A DNA stretch of 64,000 bases, from the NCBI GenBank assembly GCA_028571685.1, contig CM053148.1, positions 86,264,001 to 86,328,000 of the forward strand, given 5' to 3'. Origin of the DNA: Heterohyrax brucei. Its lineage: Eukaryota > Chordata > Mammalia > Hyracoidea > Procaviidae. A program made the translations under genes and the position numbers. Positions within the stretch are counted from its first letter, which is position 1. The number at the start of each line of letters is the position of its first letter. The notes below the pieces were generated by a model. It searched no databases. It saw only the letters and a list, made by a program, of their open reading frames with translations, and was not told where the DNA came from. This document shows, piece by piece, positions 32,191-43,377 of this stretch.

Positions 32191-33279
32191 ACATTTCACC
32201 GTTGACCTTTTTCTTGCCCCAGCGACTCAGAGAATTTTTTCTCTGCATCCTCCATGGCATGAAATTGCCTGTCAGATACTTTTGAGGTACCATTGTCATT
32301 TTAGCCATTCAAAGTCAAGGAATTCCATTGAAGACCATTTGCAATCATTTCACGGTCAAGACCATTGAAATCCAGGTCCTCACTGTGCCTTCAAAGCTCA
32401 TCTCATTGTTTCAGGGACTGAGTTGGAAGGATCTAGAAGAACATTGAGAAACTCATATCCTATTCTTCCTACCTCCATCTCAGCCCTAATGCCTCCCCTA
32501 AAGCCCTCTCTCAAACTGCCTCTGGACACTTAGAGCCTCAAAACTGCAGATGGTCATAAAGGGCCACAAGTTCCTAATTTTCTCCAGTAGAATTCCCAAA
32601 AATGCTTGTCTTCCACGTGGGTCGTTGTCATTGATTCATAGATCTGAAATAAAAACAAGGATTCTTCATTGATGTGTTTAGTGCTGGCTCAATGAACTCT
32701 GGTCCAAACCAACTACTGTCTTACCTTGAATTTTCTTTGACTTTGCAAAAGTCATTTCTTTACTGGGGAAGCACAGTGTATTTTGATCTGGAAATTTGAA
32801 CTTCTTCACTAATAAAGATTCCTCTTCTTAAGCAGGAAATGTCCATTAGAACTGGGTAAAAATATCTATCATCATTATTATTATGTGAATTAGAAAAGTC
32901 ACTTTCCTCATGGAGCGTCATGACAGCAAATTGGACCAAGGGTTTAAAGCGAGATCCTCCTTAAGTACAATATTATAGAAAATAAAACAAGATGAGATCC
33001 TCCTTGAAAATCGCAGCCACCTGGAGGCAGTTTTCATAACAGAAAACATTTTTGTAGCCTCAGTTGGAATGTTTTCCAATGGTGAATATCACAGTCTGCT
33101 CGGGGGGGAGTGTTAATGGATACATCCATCGGCCTCCTTGCACAGCTGAACAATATCTAAAATCAGACCTGATTTCCCATTTCAGGAAGGTTCCTGGGAA
33201 ATTCCTGATGACCAGTGATCAGTTACAGAAGTCCCTTGATCTTGTCATTTAAACTGACACTAAAAGATATGCCACTACA
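32191..33279. other. Unassigned intergenic DNA
   Basis: About 1.1 kb without recognised repeats or coding signals; one of the longer repeat-poor stretches of the left half. Confidence 0.45.
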
Positions 33280-33412
33280 ACCCATTGCCATGAAGTCAGT
33301 GCTAACTCCTAGTGACCCTATAGGATGCAGAATTGCCCCGTAGAGTTTCCAAGGAGCACCTACTGACCTTTTGGATAGCAGCTGTAGCACTTAACCACTA
33401 CACCACAGCTGC
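33280..33412 (-). repeat. AfroSINE-like copy (type A), internally deleted
   Basis: CATTGCCATGAAGTCAGTGC to CCACTACACCACAGC, with the CTGGTGGATTTGAACTG part missing. Confidence 0.88.
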
Positions 33413-34577
33413 TAAAACTCAGGGAGGTATTATTGACTTCAAAGTCATCAAGCACCCAGGCAGCCATTTTTACCTTTTTATTCTTACTTCTGTTCATTTT
33501 CTGACACTCTGAATCATTACCTTTCCTAAACAACTTTGTCCTTGCCTTGTATGTCCTCTGTTCTTTGTCCTGATTTCTTACAGGGAAAATGACAGTGCAC
33601 CAAGCCATAGCCAAGAACCTAGCTTTCAGGGATCCATTTACTATTTTCTGAAAAGCAGAGAAGCAAGAATAAAGGCTGTAATCGCTGCTGCCTCCATCAC
33701 TGTAGTACAGAGTGTGGGAAGATTTACCTCCCGTGTCACTGCAAAGAGCAGCAATGTCAGCAGCTCCCAAGCTCATTACGGGTTTGCAGGGTTTTTTGCT
33801 GATTCATAGACCGTCTGATAAAGGCACTCATTTAGCCACTCTGATTCCCAGTATTGAAATCTGGTGTTTTGCCCCACTCCCCACTCACATCTGAGTCTCA
33901 ACCCCCAAAACATTTTCTCTTACTTCAGACTCATTTGTGGATTTACAGCCCCTGCCTCACACTGCTGTTGCCAGATGTTTGAGATACTGTTGCCATAGTG
34001 ACATCAACTGGAAAAAGCCGGAACTGGCATCTCAGCTTCACAAAAATCCCCAAAGTTCCTTCTCATTTTTCTTCGTTTCTTGACTAATCCGTGTGTAAGT
34101 ACCACAGAAATCATCCTAGCTGGGTGTGAAAATGATTTTTCAAATTCCAATATAAATATTAAAATAATTTTAAAAGCATGCAATAACAGCCACAAAGATT
34201 GACTAGTTCCTAATTTTCGGCATGTGCTCTACAGCTGACCTTCACAATTTTTTAAAAGTAGATTTCTAAATTAATTTATCATATATGCTAATAGGCAATT
34301 CCTGAAAATATTTTTGGATAAATCTTGATTGGGGGAATACTTGTCCATTTATCAGGCAAAAGCATGTTTTGAAATGCCATGACGTGTAATACAAACGATT
34401 TTCAAATGTGCCTAAATCTTGGGTAATACTTATTTGCAGGGAATTTATAGTTCCATTTACCATATACCTGGATAAAAGTCATAAACTATACTGTGTTAAC
34501 CATCATAAAATAATGCTAAAAGAATAAAGAGAAAGGAAAGTAAGTACCATTTTGGTTAGTTTTGGGGGGGAAAAAAA
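33413..34577. other. Unassigned intergenic DNA, repeat-poor
   Basis: The longest stretch (about 1.16 kb) with no recognised repeat in the left half. The 138-codon minus-strand frame at its left end overlaps the SINE and has no family signature, so I do not call it a gene. Confidence 0.45.
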
Positions 34578-34762
34578 AAGAGCCGTGGTGGTCTACTGGT
34601 TATGCATTAGGCTGCTTATCAAAAAGTCAGGAGCTTGAACCCACCAGTGACTCTGTCAGGGAAAAAGGTGGCAGTCCGCTTCCTCAAAATATCAAGATCT
34701 CAGAAACCCATAAGGTAACAGTTAAGAGTCTGACTTAACAACAGTGGGTTTGATTTGTATAT
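34578..34762 (+). repeat. AfroSINE-like copy (type D), first of a pair
   Basis: AGCCGTGGTGGTCTACTGGT, GGTGGCAGTCCGCTTCCTCA and GAGTCTGACTTAACAACAGT. Confidence 0.8.
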
Positions 34763-34769
34763 ACATCAG

Positions 34770-34932
34770 AAAACCCTGGAGGCACAGCGGTTAAGTGCAA
34801 CGGCCGCTAACCCAAAAGGTTGGCAGTTTGAATCCGCGAGGCCCTCCTTGGAAACTCTATGAGCCAATTCTACTCTGTCCTATAGGGTTGCTATGAGTCA
34901 GAATGGACTCAACGGCAAAGGGGTTGATTTTA
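34770..34932 (+). repeat. AfroSINE-like copy (type A), second of a pair
   Basis: AACCCTGGAGGCACAGCGGT to ATGGACTCAACGGCAAAGGG; begins a few bases after the type D copy. Confidence 0.93.
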
Positions 34933-34934
34933 TA

Positions 34935-35600
34935 CACGCATATAAAATTTTGCCCCTTTGTGCATGTACGTGTTACACACTCACATGTATACATACACAG
35001 ACACAGTACAATACTTTTTTTTGAATAATGCAATATTTTTAGCCCTATAAATATTCTTAAATTTCGTTCTGGGACTTGCATTGCTTTAACTTCTGTTAGG
35101 CCAAACGAGGGCAAGCTGGTGGAAATACGGCTCTTTCTGATTCCTGTGACCTTCAAAGGTTCCCTCAGCTACTTTAACAGGGCTCTTTCCCCAGCTGAGG
35201 GTAGTGCGTGTCCGGCTGCAGGCGCTCATCAGAACTCGGCCAAAGACTCCAGGGCCCTCTCTGCAGATGTCTTGAGCTCTATGCAGCCCTCTTCTCCGTG
35301 GGACTCTGCTCCGAGAACACAGCTGTCTCGGGCTTCCTAGGCAACCCACGACCTCTGTCCTCTGCACCAGCCCTCTCTGCCTGCCCTGTAGTAAGGCATC
35401 TCATCCCAGGCACTAACCTGGGAAGCTGTAGGAATTCCCTTGTTTAATTTCGCATCTCAAGGATCCCTGTCCTGTGCCGCTTGATGTCTAACAAACCTCT
35501 GAGAAACTGTGATTCCCAGGTTTTGCCTGGTGTTTTGGTTGTTGGGTACAGGAGGCTGAATCCAGGCTTTGGCATTCCATCATAACCATGAGTGAGAGAG
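34935..35600. other. Unassigned intergenic DNA with a GC-rich section
   Basis: 35,150-35,420 is GC-rich with a few CpGs but has no coding signature or clear repeat. Confidence 0.4.
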
Positions 35601-35602
35601 AC

Positions 35603-35752
35603 AAACCCTGGTGACCTAGTGGTTAAGAGCTGTGGCTGTAAACCTAAGGGTTAGCAGTTTGAATTCACCAGGCACTCGTTGGAAACTCTGTGGGGCAGTT
35701 CCACTCATCCTATCAGGTCACTGTGAGTCAGAATCAACGACAGCAAGTGGAA
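35603..35752 (+). repeat. AfroSINE-like copy (type A)
   Basis: AAACCCTGGTGACCTAGTGG to GTCAGAATCAACGACAGCAA. Confidence 0.92.
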
Positions 35753-35851
35753 GTGTGACTGCAGCAATATGTTTTTTATAGTAGAAAATTTGGAATACAC
35801 AGATTTAAAAAAAATCAATAATTTTACCATGTAGACACAACAAAAGGAATA

Positions 35852-36035
35852 TTAGTGGAGCCATGGTTAAAGGCTTGACTGTGAACCATAGATTGGTGGT
35901 TCAGAACCTGCCCCCCTTCCCAGCAGCTGCTGGAGAGAAAAGACTCAGTGTCTAGAAATCCCTATAGGTCAGCTCTAGCCTGTAATCCTGGTGGGGGTTA
36001 GGTTGGAAATTGTCTGAACACAACCCAACAACACT
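35852..36035 (+). repeat. AfroSINE-like copy (type D), degraded
   Basis: GGAGCCATGGTTAAAGGCTT, GAGAAAAGACTCAGTG and CCTATAGGTCAGCTCTAGCC. Confidence 0.65.
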
Positions 36036-36187
36036 ACTGGAGAGAACAAGTTATTATTTTGGTGAATTACTTTTTATTCTTTAGAAAGTCAAACATAAAT
36101 ATACTCAAATGTGCACACACAGACACACACATGCACATAAAACATATGTGCACACACACACTTAAGTGTCATCTGGGAGCCTTTCCA

Positions 36188-36368
36188 GAAACCCTGGCGG
36201 CTCAGTGCTGAAGGGCTTCATCTGTTGACCAAAGTGTTGGTAGCTCAAAACCATTAGGTGCTCCTTGGAAACTCTGTGGGAGTTTCTACTGTACTCTCTC
36301 TATGGAGTTCTACTCTACTCTGTCTGTAGCGTCACTATGAGTTGGAAGCAATTCAACAGCAATAGGCC
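36188..36368 (+). repeat. AfroSINE-like copy (type A) with internal duplication
   Basis: GAAACCCTGGCGGCTCAGTG to AAGCAATTCAACAGCAATAG; the TTCTACTCTACTCTGTCT section is partly repeated. Confidence 0.85.
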
Positions 36369-36563
36369 CTCTCCCCCACCTCCCAGGGAGACTTTCCACT
36401 CCTGACCCTTTAGGTAACTTGCCTAAATCTAAAACTGGGTATACCGGAAGCTCGGTCATTTGATTCACTGCCTCCAAAACAAGACATGAGGCAGAGGGTG
36501 GATGGGGGACACAGAGTGCTGTGTTGTTGTTTAGCGACTTTGTCACATAAGCTCCAACCCATA

Positions 36564-37126
36564 CAAGGACTGCCTGCCAGTCATGTTCATGACTCATCCT
36601 AGAAAAAGTGCTCCATACGTCTTTGATAAATATCAGAATGGTCACCTTCAAATTGCTCCCCTCGGGAAGCTATGCACTAATGCCAGTGCCTCGTCCACCC
36701 TTCAAAGCAATTTTGGAACTCTTTTTCTGGAATGGCCATCAGAGCTGTCATCATACTACCCTTGGTGTCCTGAATGTCATCCAAATGGCTTCCTTTCAGT
36801 ATTTCCTTTATCTTTGAGTAAAGAAAAAGTCACTGGGGACAGATTAGGTGAGTAGAGCGGGTGTTCCAATGCAGTTACTTGTTTACTGGCTAGAAACTCC
36901 CTCACAACTAGACAATTAAGTTTGCGAACTTGCCACCGTGCTACCATGTGCAATGGTCATTCTAGAAAAACAGTTCCAAAATTGCTTTGAACTGTGGACT
37001 AGGCTCTGGCATCGGTGCCAGAGTTTTCCAAGGGGAGTCCTGTGAAGGAGACCACAGTGATACTCAGTGATGAGGTGTGTAGCACTTGTTCTAGGACGAG
37101 TTTGCAAACTTAATTGGCAGTCCTCG
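36564..37126. mobile_element. Mariner-derived palindromic element, copy 3, with TA target sites
   Basis: 563 bp from CAAGGACTGCC (after TA at 36,562-36,563) to GGCAGTCCTCG (before TA at 37,127-37,128). Left arm on minus and right arm on plus both carry the transposase 3' end. Junction near 36,915-36,935 (CTAGACAATTAAGTTTGCGA ACTTGCCACC) as in copies 1 and 2. Confidence 0.88.
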
Positions 37127-37334
37127 TATGTCTAATCTTCCCGCTGACTTTCAGGTACTCTCCACCTGAGACAGGTCCCTGGGTGGCACAGATGGTTTGA
37201 GTTCAGCAGGAATGTATTAATCACTGAGCAGCGAGTGAACTTCCTTGTGCCTACTTACCAAAGATGTAGTGAAACCCATGTGCCATGTGCCCTACAGATT
37301 AGTAAGGAAACACAATGAACTCCATGCACTTCTT

Positions 37335-37530
37335 ACTGGTTAATCTGCCCGCTACTCATCAAAAGGTTGATCATTTGACCCTACCAAGTGACACAGCAGA
37401 AGAAAAGGCTGGTGATGGTACTTCCATAAAATCACCATCACTGAAAATCCTATGGAGTCCAGTTCTGCTCTGACAGACACAAAGCCCCTGTGAGGTGGAA
37501 CCGACTCAACAGTACAGGGCTGGGATTTGT
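37335..37530 (+). repeat. AfroSINE-like copy (type D)
   Basis: CTACTCATCAAAAGGTTGAT, GGCTGGTGATGGTACTTCC and GAACCGACTCAACAGTACAG. Confidence 0.75.
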
Positions 37531-38020
37531 TTTTTTCCCTAACTTAGGCAAAATATTACTAGCTTTTTTTCCCTTTAAATTACATCACCTTTTTACCGTA
37601 AAACAACCAAAGCAGGGCATCTCAAAGTGTTCAAGGGAAATGGATTTCAGCTTTGTGTCTATAATGCAAGCAACACCATCAGAGCCCCACACAGCTGCCA
37701 CAGGTCTAGCAGGGAAGAAAGATTTTTTTTTTCCTTTGTGGCCGGCAGCAGACTCTGAGGCTCCCGAGGACGCTGCAGCTCTGCCCCTGGCCTGTAGCTT
37801 TTGGGTTACAATAGCCTGCCTGCAAGGTTACAAGGGTTCTACCTCTAACCCGATCAAAGGTCTGGCAGCCAGGGCCAACCGTGCTGACCATCAGTGGGGC
37901 TGGGGTAGAGAGGGCCAGGTTTAACTGACCAGTGCTGGCTAACTTTGCTCTAGTCACTGCACAAGCAGAAAGGGTGATACTTAGTCCAGTGCCCTAGGGA
38001 AATGGGTAAGGCCAATGACC
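37531..38020. other. Unassigned intergenic DNA
   Basis: Includes a 144-codon plus-strand frame that begins in SINE sequence and has no family features; not called as a gene. Confidence 0.4.
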
Positions 38021-38024
38021 TTAG

Positions 38025-38360
38025 GATCCACGGGGTTAACTGTAGAAATGCAAGGTTGGTTTAACATTCAGAAATCTATCAGCAGACACACCAACCCAGG
38101 GGCAAGGAGAAGAAGGCAAGAGGGACAGGAGAGCTGGCACCGGGAACCCAAAGTTGAGAAGGGCGGAGTGCTGACGCATCATGGGATGGGCAGCCAAAGT
38201 CACAACGCAGTGTGTGGATTATTTAGTGAGAAAGAAATTTGCTCTGTCAGCTTCCATCTAAAGCATGATAAAAAAAAAATCAAATCAATAGAACTGATGA
38301 TAAAATATCATTTAATTAAAAGAGGCTTTTCCAGAAATCCAGGTGAGTATCTTTGGCTTG
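38025..38360 (+). mobile_element. L1 ORF2 fragment plus a block shared with 40.85 kb
   Basis: GAAATGCAAGGTTGGTTTAA CATTCAGAAATC encodes the L1 phrase QGWFNIQKSI. About 230 bases later a block AAATATCATTTAATTAAAAG ... CCAGAAATCCAGG recurs near 40,855-40,905. Confidence 0.55.
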
Positions 38361-38599
38361 AAGCAAGGCAGGCCAGCAGAGCACAGCAGCCCTGAGCTGT
38401 CACCACTTTTGGCCACACCTGGTCCCAGAAGAAACCTAGTGGATCCAAACAGGGCCATGCCATAACCAAACCCATAGAACTGAAAGTGAATAGCCCTGAG
38501 CCTGAAGTCCTGGTCCATCTGTGCAATAGCTTCATAATCTGCAACATCAATTTTATTATTATTGCATTCAGAAACCACATATATATGTGTGTATATATA

Positions 38600-38990
38600 T
38601 TTTTATTCTACTTTTATTGAGCATATACATAGCAAAACATATACCAATTCTACAGCTTTTACATGTACCATTTAGCGACACCAATTAAATTCTTCAACTT
38701 GGACAACTCTTCTCACCCTTCTTTTCTCCATTTTCCCTCCTCTCTGAACATAAATTCACTACCCCGTATGGTTCCTATCTAGTCTCTAGTGACTATTGTC
38801 AGTTTGATTCCATATAGATGGTGGAATGTCATTTTTAACAGCTGTACACAAACAGACAAGTCCATAAAAGCAGCTGAGCATTTTAACATCCTTCTCTCAG
38901 TAACTGATAAAACATCTAGACCAAAACAGAAAAAAAAAAAAAAATCATTAAGAATACAAAATCTCTGAACAGCTGATGCTGTCCCTGATC
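38600..38990 (-). mobile_element. Probable L1-type antisense fragment
   Basis: TTTTATTGAGCATATACATA GC, CACCAATTAAATTCTTCAAC and CCTCTCTGAACATAAA resemble an antisense old L1 3' region, ending in a 17-A run at about 38,927-38,944. Confidence 0.4.
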
Positions 38991-38994
38991 ATAG

Positions 38995-39300
38995 ATCATT
39001 ATTGAGGTCAACTCTTTGGATAGGAATGGAATGGACTCGGGGACACAGAATGACCATATCATATGTGCACATGATGGTTGTATGCATCTATAGAATATCA
39101 TCCCACTGGCCTTTTACTAGAGGGGACTGGAGAGAGTGGAGGAGACAGGAGATTGTTAAGAGGATATGACAGGTATGGAATGGAAAGGAGGAGTGTACTG
39201 TCACTGGGCAAGGAGAGCAGAGGGAGCTGCAGATAGGCGGGCATGCAAATTTGAATTGTATTGTAAACTTTCACTCAATCACAATAAAAAAGAAAGAAAC
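38995..39300 (+). mobile_element. L1 3' terminus
   Basis: GAGGTCAACTCTTTGGATAG through CTGTCACTGGGCAAGGAGAG to GTAAACTTTCACTCAATCAC AATAAAA and an A-rich tail. It gives the complete L1 3' end used here to judge the truncated copies at 3.5 kb. Confidence 0.8.
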
Positions 39301-39992
39301 AAAGAAGAAAACAACCAAAAAATAAACAAACAAACAAAAGAAGAATACTAAAGCTCTGAATAGCACTATCAACCTCTGTGGCCTAATTAAAGTTTATAGA
39401 TGACTAAACATCATTAGAAGGCACAACCTTTTCAGGTCCCCATGCAACGTTCAGCCAGGTAAACTATATAATGGGCCATAAAACAAGGCTAAATACATTG
39501 CAGAAGAATGACATCCTATAGAGACTATCGGCTGCCCACAATAGAATTCAATGAAAAATCAATGAGAATAAAATCACTAGTAAACCTGCAGGTCTTCTCA
39601 ACAAAACCTTCAAATACTTACAACAATATATTCTAACATTATCTGATGGGCCAAAAGAGGAAATCACAAGTGAACTCAGAATGTATTTGAACTGAATTAA
39701 AATGAGCATATAATAATCCAAAATTTGTGTGATGCCACTGAAGTAGTGCTTAGGGGAAATATGGAGCTTTAAATGCTCATATTAAAAAATGAGTAAAATC
39801 AATGATGGAAGGTGCCACTTAAAGGAGCCAGAAAAATATAAACACATGAAATGCAAAGAAACAGAAGAATGGCAATACTAAAGAGTCTACACTAACAAAG
39901 CAGAAAATAACCCAGAAAATGTACTAAGTGAAATACTAGTTCACTCAAAGATTAATAAAATTTATAAATCCCTGGCAAGAGCAATCAACGGC

Positions 39993-40016
39993 GGGCGGGG
40001 TGGGGGGAGGGGGGGA
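39993..40016 (+). other. G-quadruplex-type G tract
   Basis: GGGCGGGGTGGGGGGAGGGG GGG: four G runs of at least three separated by single bases. Confidence 0.8.
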
Positions 40017-40076
40017 GGAGTGGGAAAGAAAGAAATCACAATTACCGATATTAAGAATAAAGGCCTGGTATGTTTA

Positions 40077-40232
40077 TGACCCTGCTGGCGTAGTGGTTAA
40101 GTGCTAGACAGGTCAGCAGTTGGAATCCACAAGACATTCCTTGGAAATTCTATGGGGCAGTTCTAGTCTGTCCTATAGGGTAACTATGAGTTGGAATTGA
40201 CTCGATGGCAATAGGTTTTTGTTTTTGGTTTA
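40077..40232 (+). repeat. AfroSINE-like copy (type A) in old L1
   Basis: GACCCTGCTGGCGTAGTGGT to TTGACTCGATGGCAATAGGT. Confidence 0.92.
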
Positions 40233-40356
40233 TAAAGATTAAAAGGCTACCAAGAGTAACATGCAGCAAATGTGACATGCACAAATTTCTTGGGGAAAAA
40301 ACATCAATTTATGAAAACAGATCCAAGATGACATAATACCGCCCAATACCTCCAAG

Positions 40357-40500
40357 GAAACCCTGCTGGCATAGCAGATAAGAGCTACAGCTGCTAGCCC
40401 AGCGCTACAGTAGTTCTGTTCCATCAGGCACTGTTCTAGTCGGTTCTTTAGGGTCATTGCAATTGACTTGATGGCACTAGGTTTGGTTTGGTTTTGGAAT
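40357..40500 (+). repeat. AfroSINE-like copy (type A) in old L1
   Basis: GGAAACCCTGCTGGCATAGC to TTGACTTGATGGCACTAGGT. Confidence 0.88.
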
Positions 40501-40964
40501 TGCTCCATATTTATTAAAGAAATTGGTAATTTTTTAAAAGCCTTCTTAGAAAATTCTAGTCTTAAATGTTTTCAATTAGACATGATACTAATTTATACAA
40601 AGAACTTCAGAAATTAAAAAAGGAAACAAGCCAAGGTAAAGTCTTATGGGAGCAGCATAAAGTTGATACCAAAGCCTGATAAGAAAAGTATAGACCCAAA
40701 ATCCTCATAAATATGGAAAAAAAATCTTCAGCAAAGTGCTAGTAAACCAAACCCAGCAACATACACAAATGACAATACATTAGGATCAAAATGGGATTAA
40801 TTCCAGAGTGCAAGAGTGGTTCAATATCCAAAAATCAACTCATAGACTTGATGAAATATCATTTTATTAAAAAAGATCCTTCCAGAAATCCAGGGACAAT
40901 GCTTTTGGCTTGATCCATGGGGTTACTAATCATGGAGATGATCGCTCTTATTTACTGCATGGAT

Positions 40965-41112
40965 ACGGAGTCCGTTGACAGAGTGGTTAAGAGCTATGGC
41001 TGGCTGTCCAAAGGCCGGCAGTTTGAATCTACCAACTGCTCCTCAGAAACCCTGTCGAGCAGTTCTAAAAAGTCCAGCAGAGTCACCAGCAGTCAGAATC
41101 AACGGGACAGTA
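40965..41112 (+). repeat. AfroSINE-like copy (type A)
   Basis: GGAGTCCGTTGACAGAGTGG to GTCAGAATCAACGGGACAGT. Confidence 0.82.
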
Positions 41113-41257
41113 GAGAGTGTTTGGGCTCAAGGATGAAATAAGCAATGTCATCAAAGTGCATCTGATGTTTGGTGGAAGCTGCTGACTGAGAAAGGCAAAC
41201 TGGGAGGAATAGAAATGGACTAGAATCTAAAGAGCACTGTTTCAGCCAGACCGAGAA

Positions 41258-41417
41258 ACCAAGTCCACTGCCATCCAGTTGATTCTGACTCCTAGCTACC
41301 TTACAGGTCAGAGCAGAACTGCCCTACAGACTTTCCAAGGAGTGCCTGGAGGGTCTGAACTGCAGCCTTTTGGTTAGCAGATGCAGCACCTAACCAGGAT
41401 GCAGTCAGGGTTCCAGC
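41258..41417 (-). repeat. AfroSINE-like copy (type A)
   Basis: CACTGCCATCCAGTTGATTC to GATGCAGTCAGGGTTCC. Confidence 0.9.
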
Positions 41418-41547
41418 CGTGCCTAAGTTGAAACGTTCTATTGTACATGCTGATGGTCTTGGATTCTGGGAGAGGTCGTGTCTGTGTGTTCGGCTTTACG
41501 AATCCCGTAGGTGGTCTATGACGTTATAGTTCTCTCATGGGAGGCTG

Positions 41548-41705
41548 GAAACCCTGGTGGCATCATGGTTAAGTGCTGTGGTTGCTGATCTAAAGGTTGG
41601 CAGTTCAGATCGGCCAGGTGCTCCTTGGAAACTCTGTGGGCAAGTCTCTTCCACCCTATTAGAGGGTCACTATAATTTAGAATCGACTTGATGGCAATAT
41701 ATATA
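41548..41705 (+). repeat. AfroSINE-like copy (type A), first of a pair
   Basis: GGAAACCCTGGTGGCATCAT to TCGACTTGATGGCAATATAT. Confidence 0.92.
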
Positions 41706-41729
41706 TTTTGTAAATAAAATGTGAGGCTA

Positions 41730-41925
41730 GAATCCCTGGGTGGTGCAAATTGTTAAGTACTTGCTGCTAACCAAGAAGTTAGAGGTTCAAGTTCACCCAG
41801 AACACGTTGAAAGACCTGGAGACCCACTTTGGAAACATCAGACATTAAAAACACCACAGAGCACAGTTTCTCCTGACATGCTTGGGGTCACCATCAGTAG
41901 GAACTGAGTCAGTGTCAACTGATCT
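41730..41925 (+). repeat. AfroSINE-like copy (type C), second of a pair
   Basis: AATCCCTGGGTGGTGCAAAT TG, TTCAAGTTCACCCAGAACAC and GCTTGGGGTCACCATCAGTA. Confidence 0.88.
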
Positions 41926-42159
41926 TAGCTGGAGGAAGGAAAGGAGCTCTTGTTTTCAGAAAATAGGGGTCAGTGAGTGGGAAGAAGATCAGATGGGTTT
42001 CATATCTGAGAAAGTGTGTTCCAGAAAGTGGGTAGAATCAGCTCAGACAATAAGGAGACAAGCTTTCTGACAGGCGGGGAAGTGGAGGACAGTAGAAGAA
42101 CAAAGAGAACAAACATTCAACCACAGGCAACAGAATGAAGAAGTACAGCTCTTGATGAT

Positions 42160-42340
42160 GCCCCAACCCAAACCCCCAAAAACCCACGGTTGCTGCGTCA
42201 ATTCCAACTCATAGCGACCCTGTAGGACAGAGGAGAACTGCTCCACAGAGTTTCCAAGGAGTGCCTGTGGGATTCGAACTGCCAATCTTTTGGTAAGCAG
42301 ACGTAGCATTTAATCACCACACCACCAGGGTTTCCACCTC
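42160..42340 (-). repeat. AfroSINE-like copy (type A), well preserved
   Basis: GTTGCTGCGTCAATTCCAAC to ACCACACCACCAGGGTTTCC. Confidence 0.93.
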
Positions 42341-42574
42341 GCCCCAAACGGTACACTAAATTAATCTTCTAGCTATTAACTTGTGGGGAATGAAGAAACC
42401 ATGGAAAGTTTTGTTTCTGGAAGTCAGTATCTGCTGTTATTTTGTTTCCTATAACTCAAGTTAAGACTTTCAAAACACAACATTAACTGTCAGAATTCTG
42501 GGACACTAGCTCCTAAGTTCACCATCCAGCACTTTTAAGGACAATATTCTATTGTGACTCATTGGCTTTTCATT

Positions 42575-42742
42575 AAAAACGAAAAACAAAACAAAACAGC
42601 CACTGAGTCAGTTTCAACTCACAGTGTCTCTACAGGACAGAGTAGAACTGCCCCACAGGGCTTCCAGGGAGTAGCTGGTGGATTCTACCTGTTGACCCTT
42701 TGGTTGGCAGCTGAATGCATCACCACTCTGCCATCAGGGGTC
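42575..42742 (-). repeat. AfroSINE-like copy (type A)
   Basis: CAGCCACTGAGTCAGTTTCA to CTCTGCCATCAGGG. Confidence 0.9.
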
Positions 42743-42751
42743 ATGCACATA

Positions 42752-43130
42752 TGAAGAAAATACTGAAGTTCTCAATGATTTTATTTTACTTGGATCAATA
42801 ATCAATGCCCATGGAAGCAGCAGTCAAGAAATCAAATCATGTGTTACATTGAGCAAATCTGTTGCCCAAGTTTTGGAAAGCAAAGATATCATTTAGGTGA
42901 CTAAGGTGTGTCTGATTCAAGCCATGATCTTTTCAGTTGCTGTATATGCACACCAAGGTTGGATAAGGAAAAGAGAAAGAATCAATGTGTTTGAACTGCG
43001 GTATTAAGAGAATGATATTGATTATACCCTGGACTGCCAGAAGAACAAACCAATTAGCCATCCACGGAATTATAACCAGAAATGAGGATGGCAAGACTTT
43101 GGCTAACTACTTTAGACAAATTATCAGGGA
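42752..43130 (+). mobile_element. RTE-type LINE fragment (plus strand), C-terminal zone
   Basis: TCAATGATTTTATTTTACTT GGATC, GCCCATGGAAGCAGCAGTCA AGAAATC and TACCCTGGACTGCCAGAAGA match the FILFRSTINTHGSSNQEI to VPWAAKGTNRAI region of RTE copy 2. It is broken by stops. Confidence 0.8.
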
Positions 43131-43377
43131 GCTGACCTCGAAGCAGCTAACAAAACATCAGCCAACTGAGACAGCACCTACCTTCCTAGAGGGTTTATCT
43201 GGCTTCCACGATGTATTTAATTTACTCTCAGTGAGTCCTGCAAGCTGAGTCAAACTATTTCTCATTTGAGAGAGAACACTCAGAAGCATGTTTCAGTGGA
43301 ATTGCTGATGACTGAAAAACCAAACAGCCACAAGAAATACTGGCATCTTCACAAATACGGAGACCATGCAGAAGACA
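43131..43377. other. Unassigned intergenic DNA
   Basis: No recognised feature. Confidence 0.35.

Larger units (their letters stand above)
39370..40905 (+). mobile_element. Old L1 (L1M-type) ORF2 segment with three SINE/other interruptions
   Basis: GGGCCATAAAACAAGGCTAA, CAAAATTTGTGTGATGCCAC, GCTTAGGGGAAATATGGAGC TTTAAATGC and GGATCAAAATGGGATTAATT CC are L1 ORF2 phrases in order. AfroSINEs sit at 40,077-40,232 and 40,357-40,500, and a G-rich tract at 39,990-40,020. No intact frame. Confidence 0.75.

Noticed and set aside
33360-33776. 138-codon minus-strand open frame
   Set aside because: It begins and ends in or next to SINE sequence, has no domain-like features and no promoter or splice context; length alone is within chance in 64 kb.
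35150-35420. A CpG island or promoter
   Set aside because: CpG count is modest and there is no transcript context; GC enrichment alone is not enough.
37490-37924. 144-codon plus-strand open frame
   Set aside because: Its first part is AfroSINE sequence and the rest has no recognisable protein family; GC-rich end makes stops rarer.
38015-38395. 126-codon plus-strand open frame
   Set aside because: Begins in L1 ORF2 sequence and runs on by chance through unrelated DNA.
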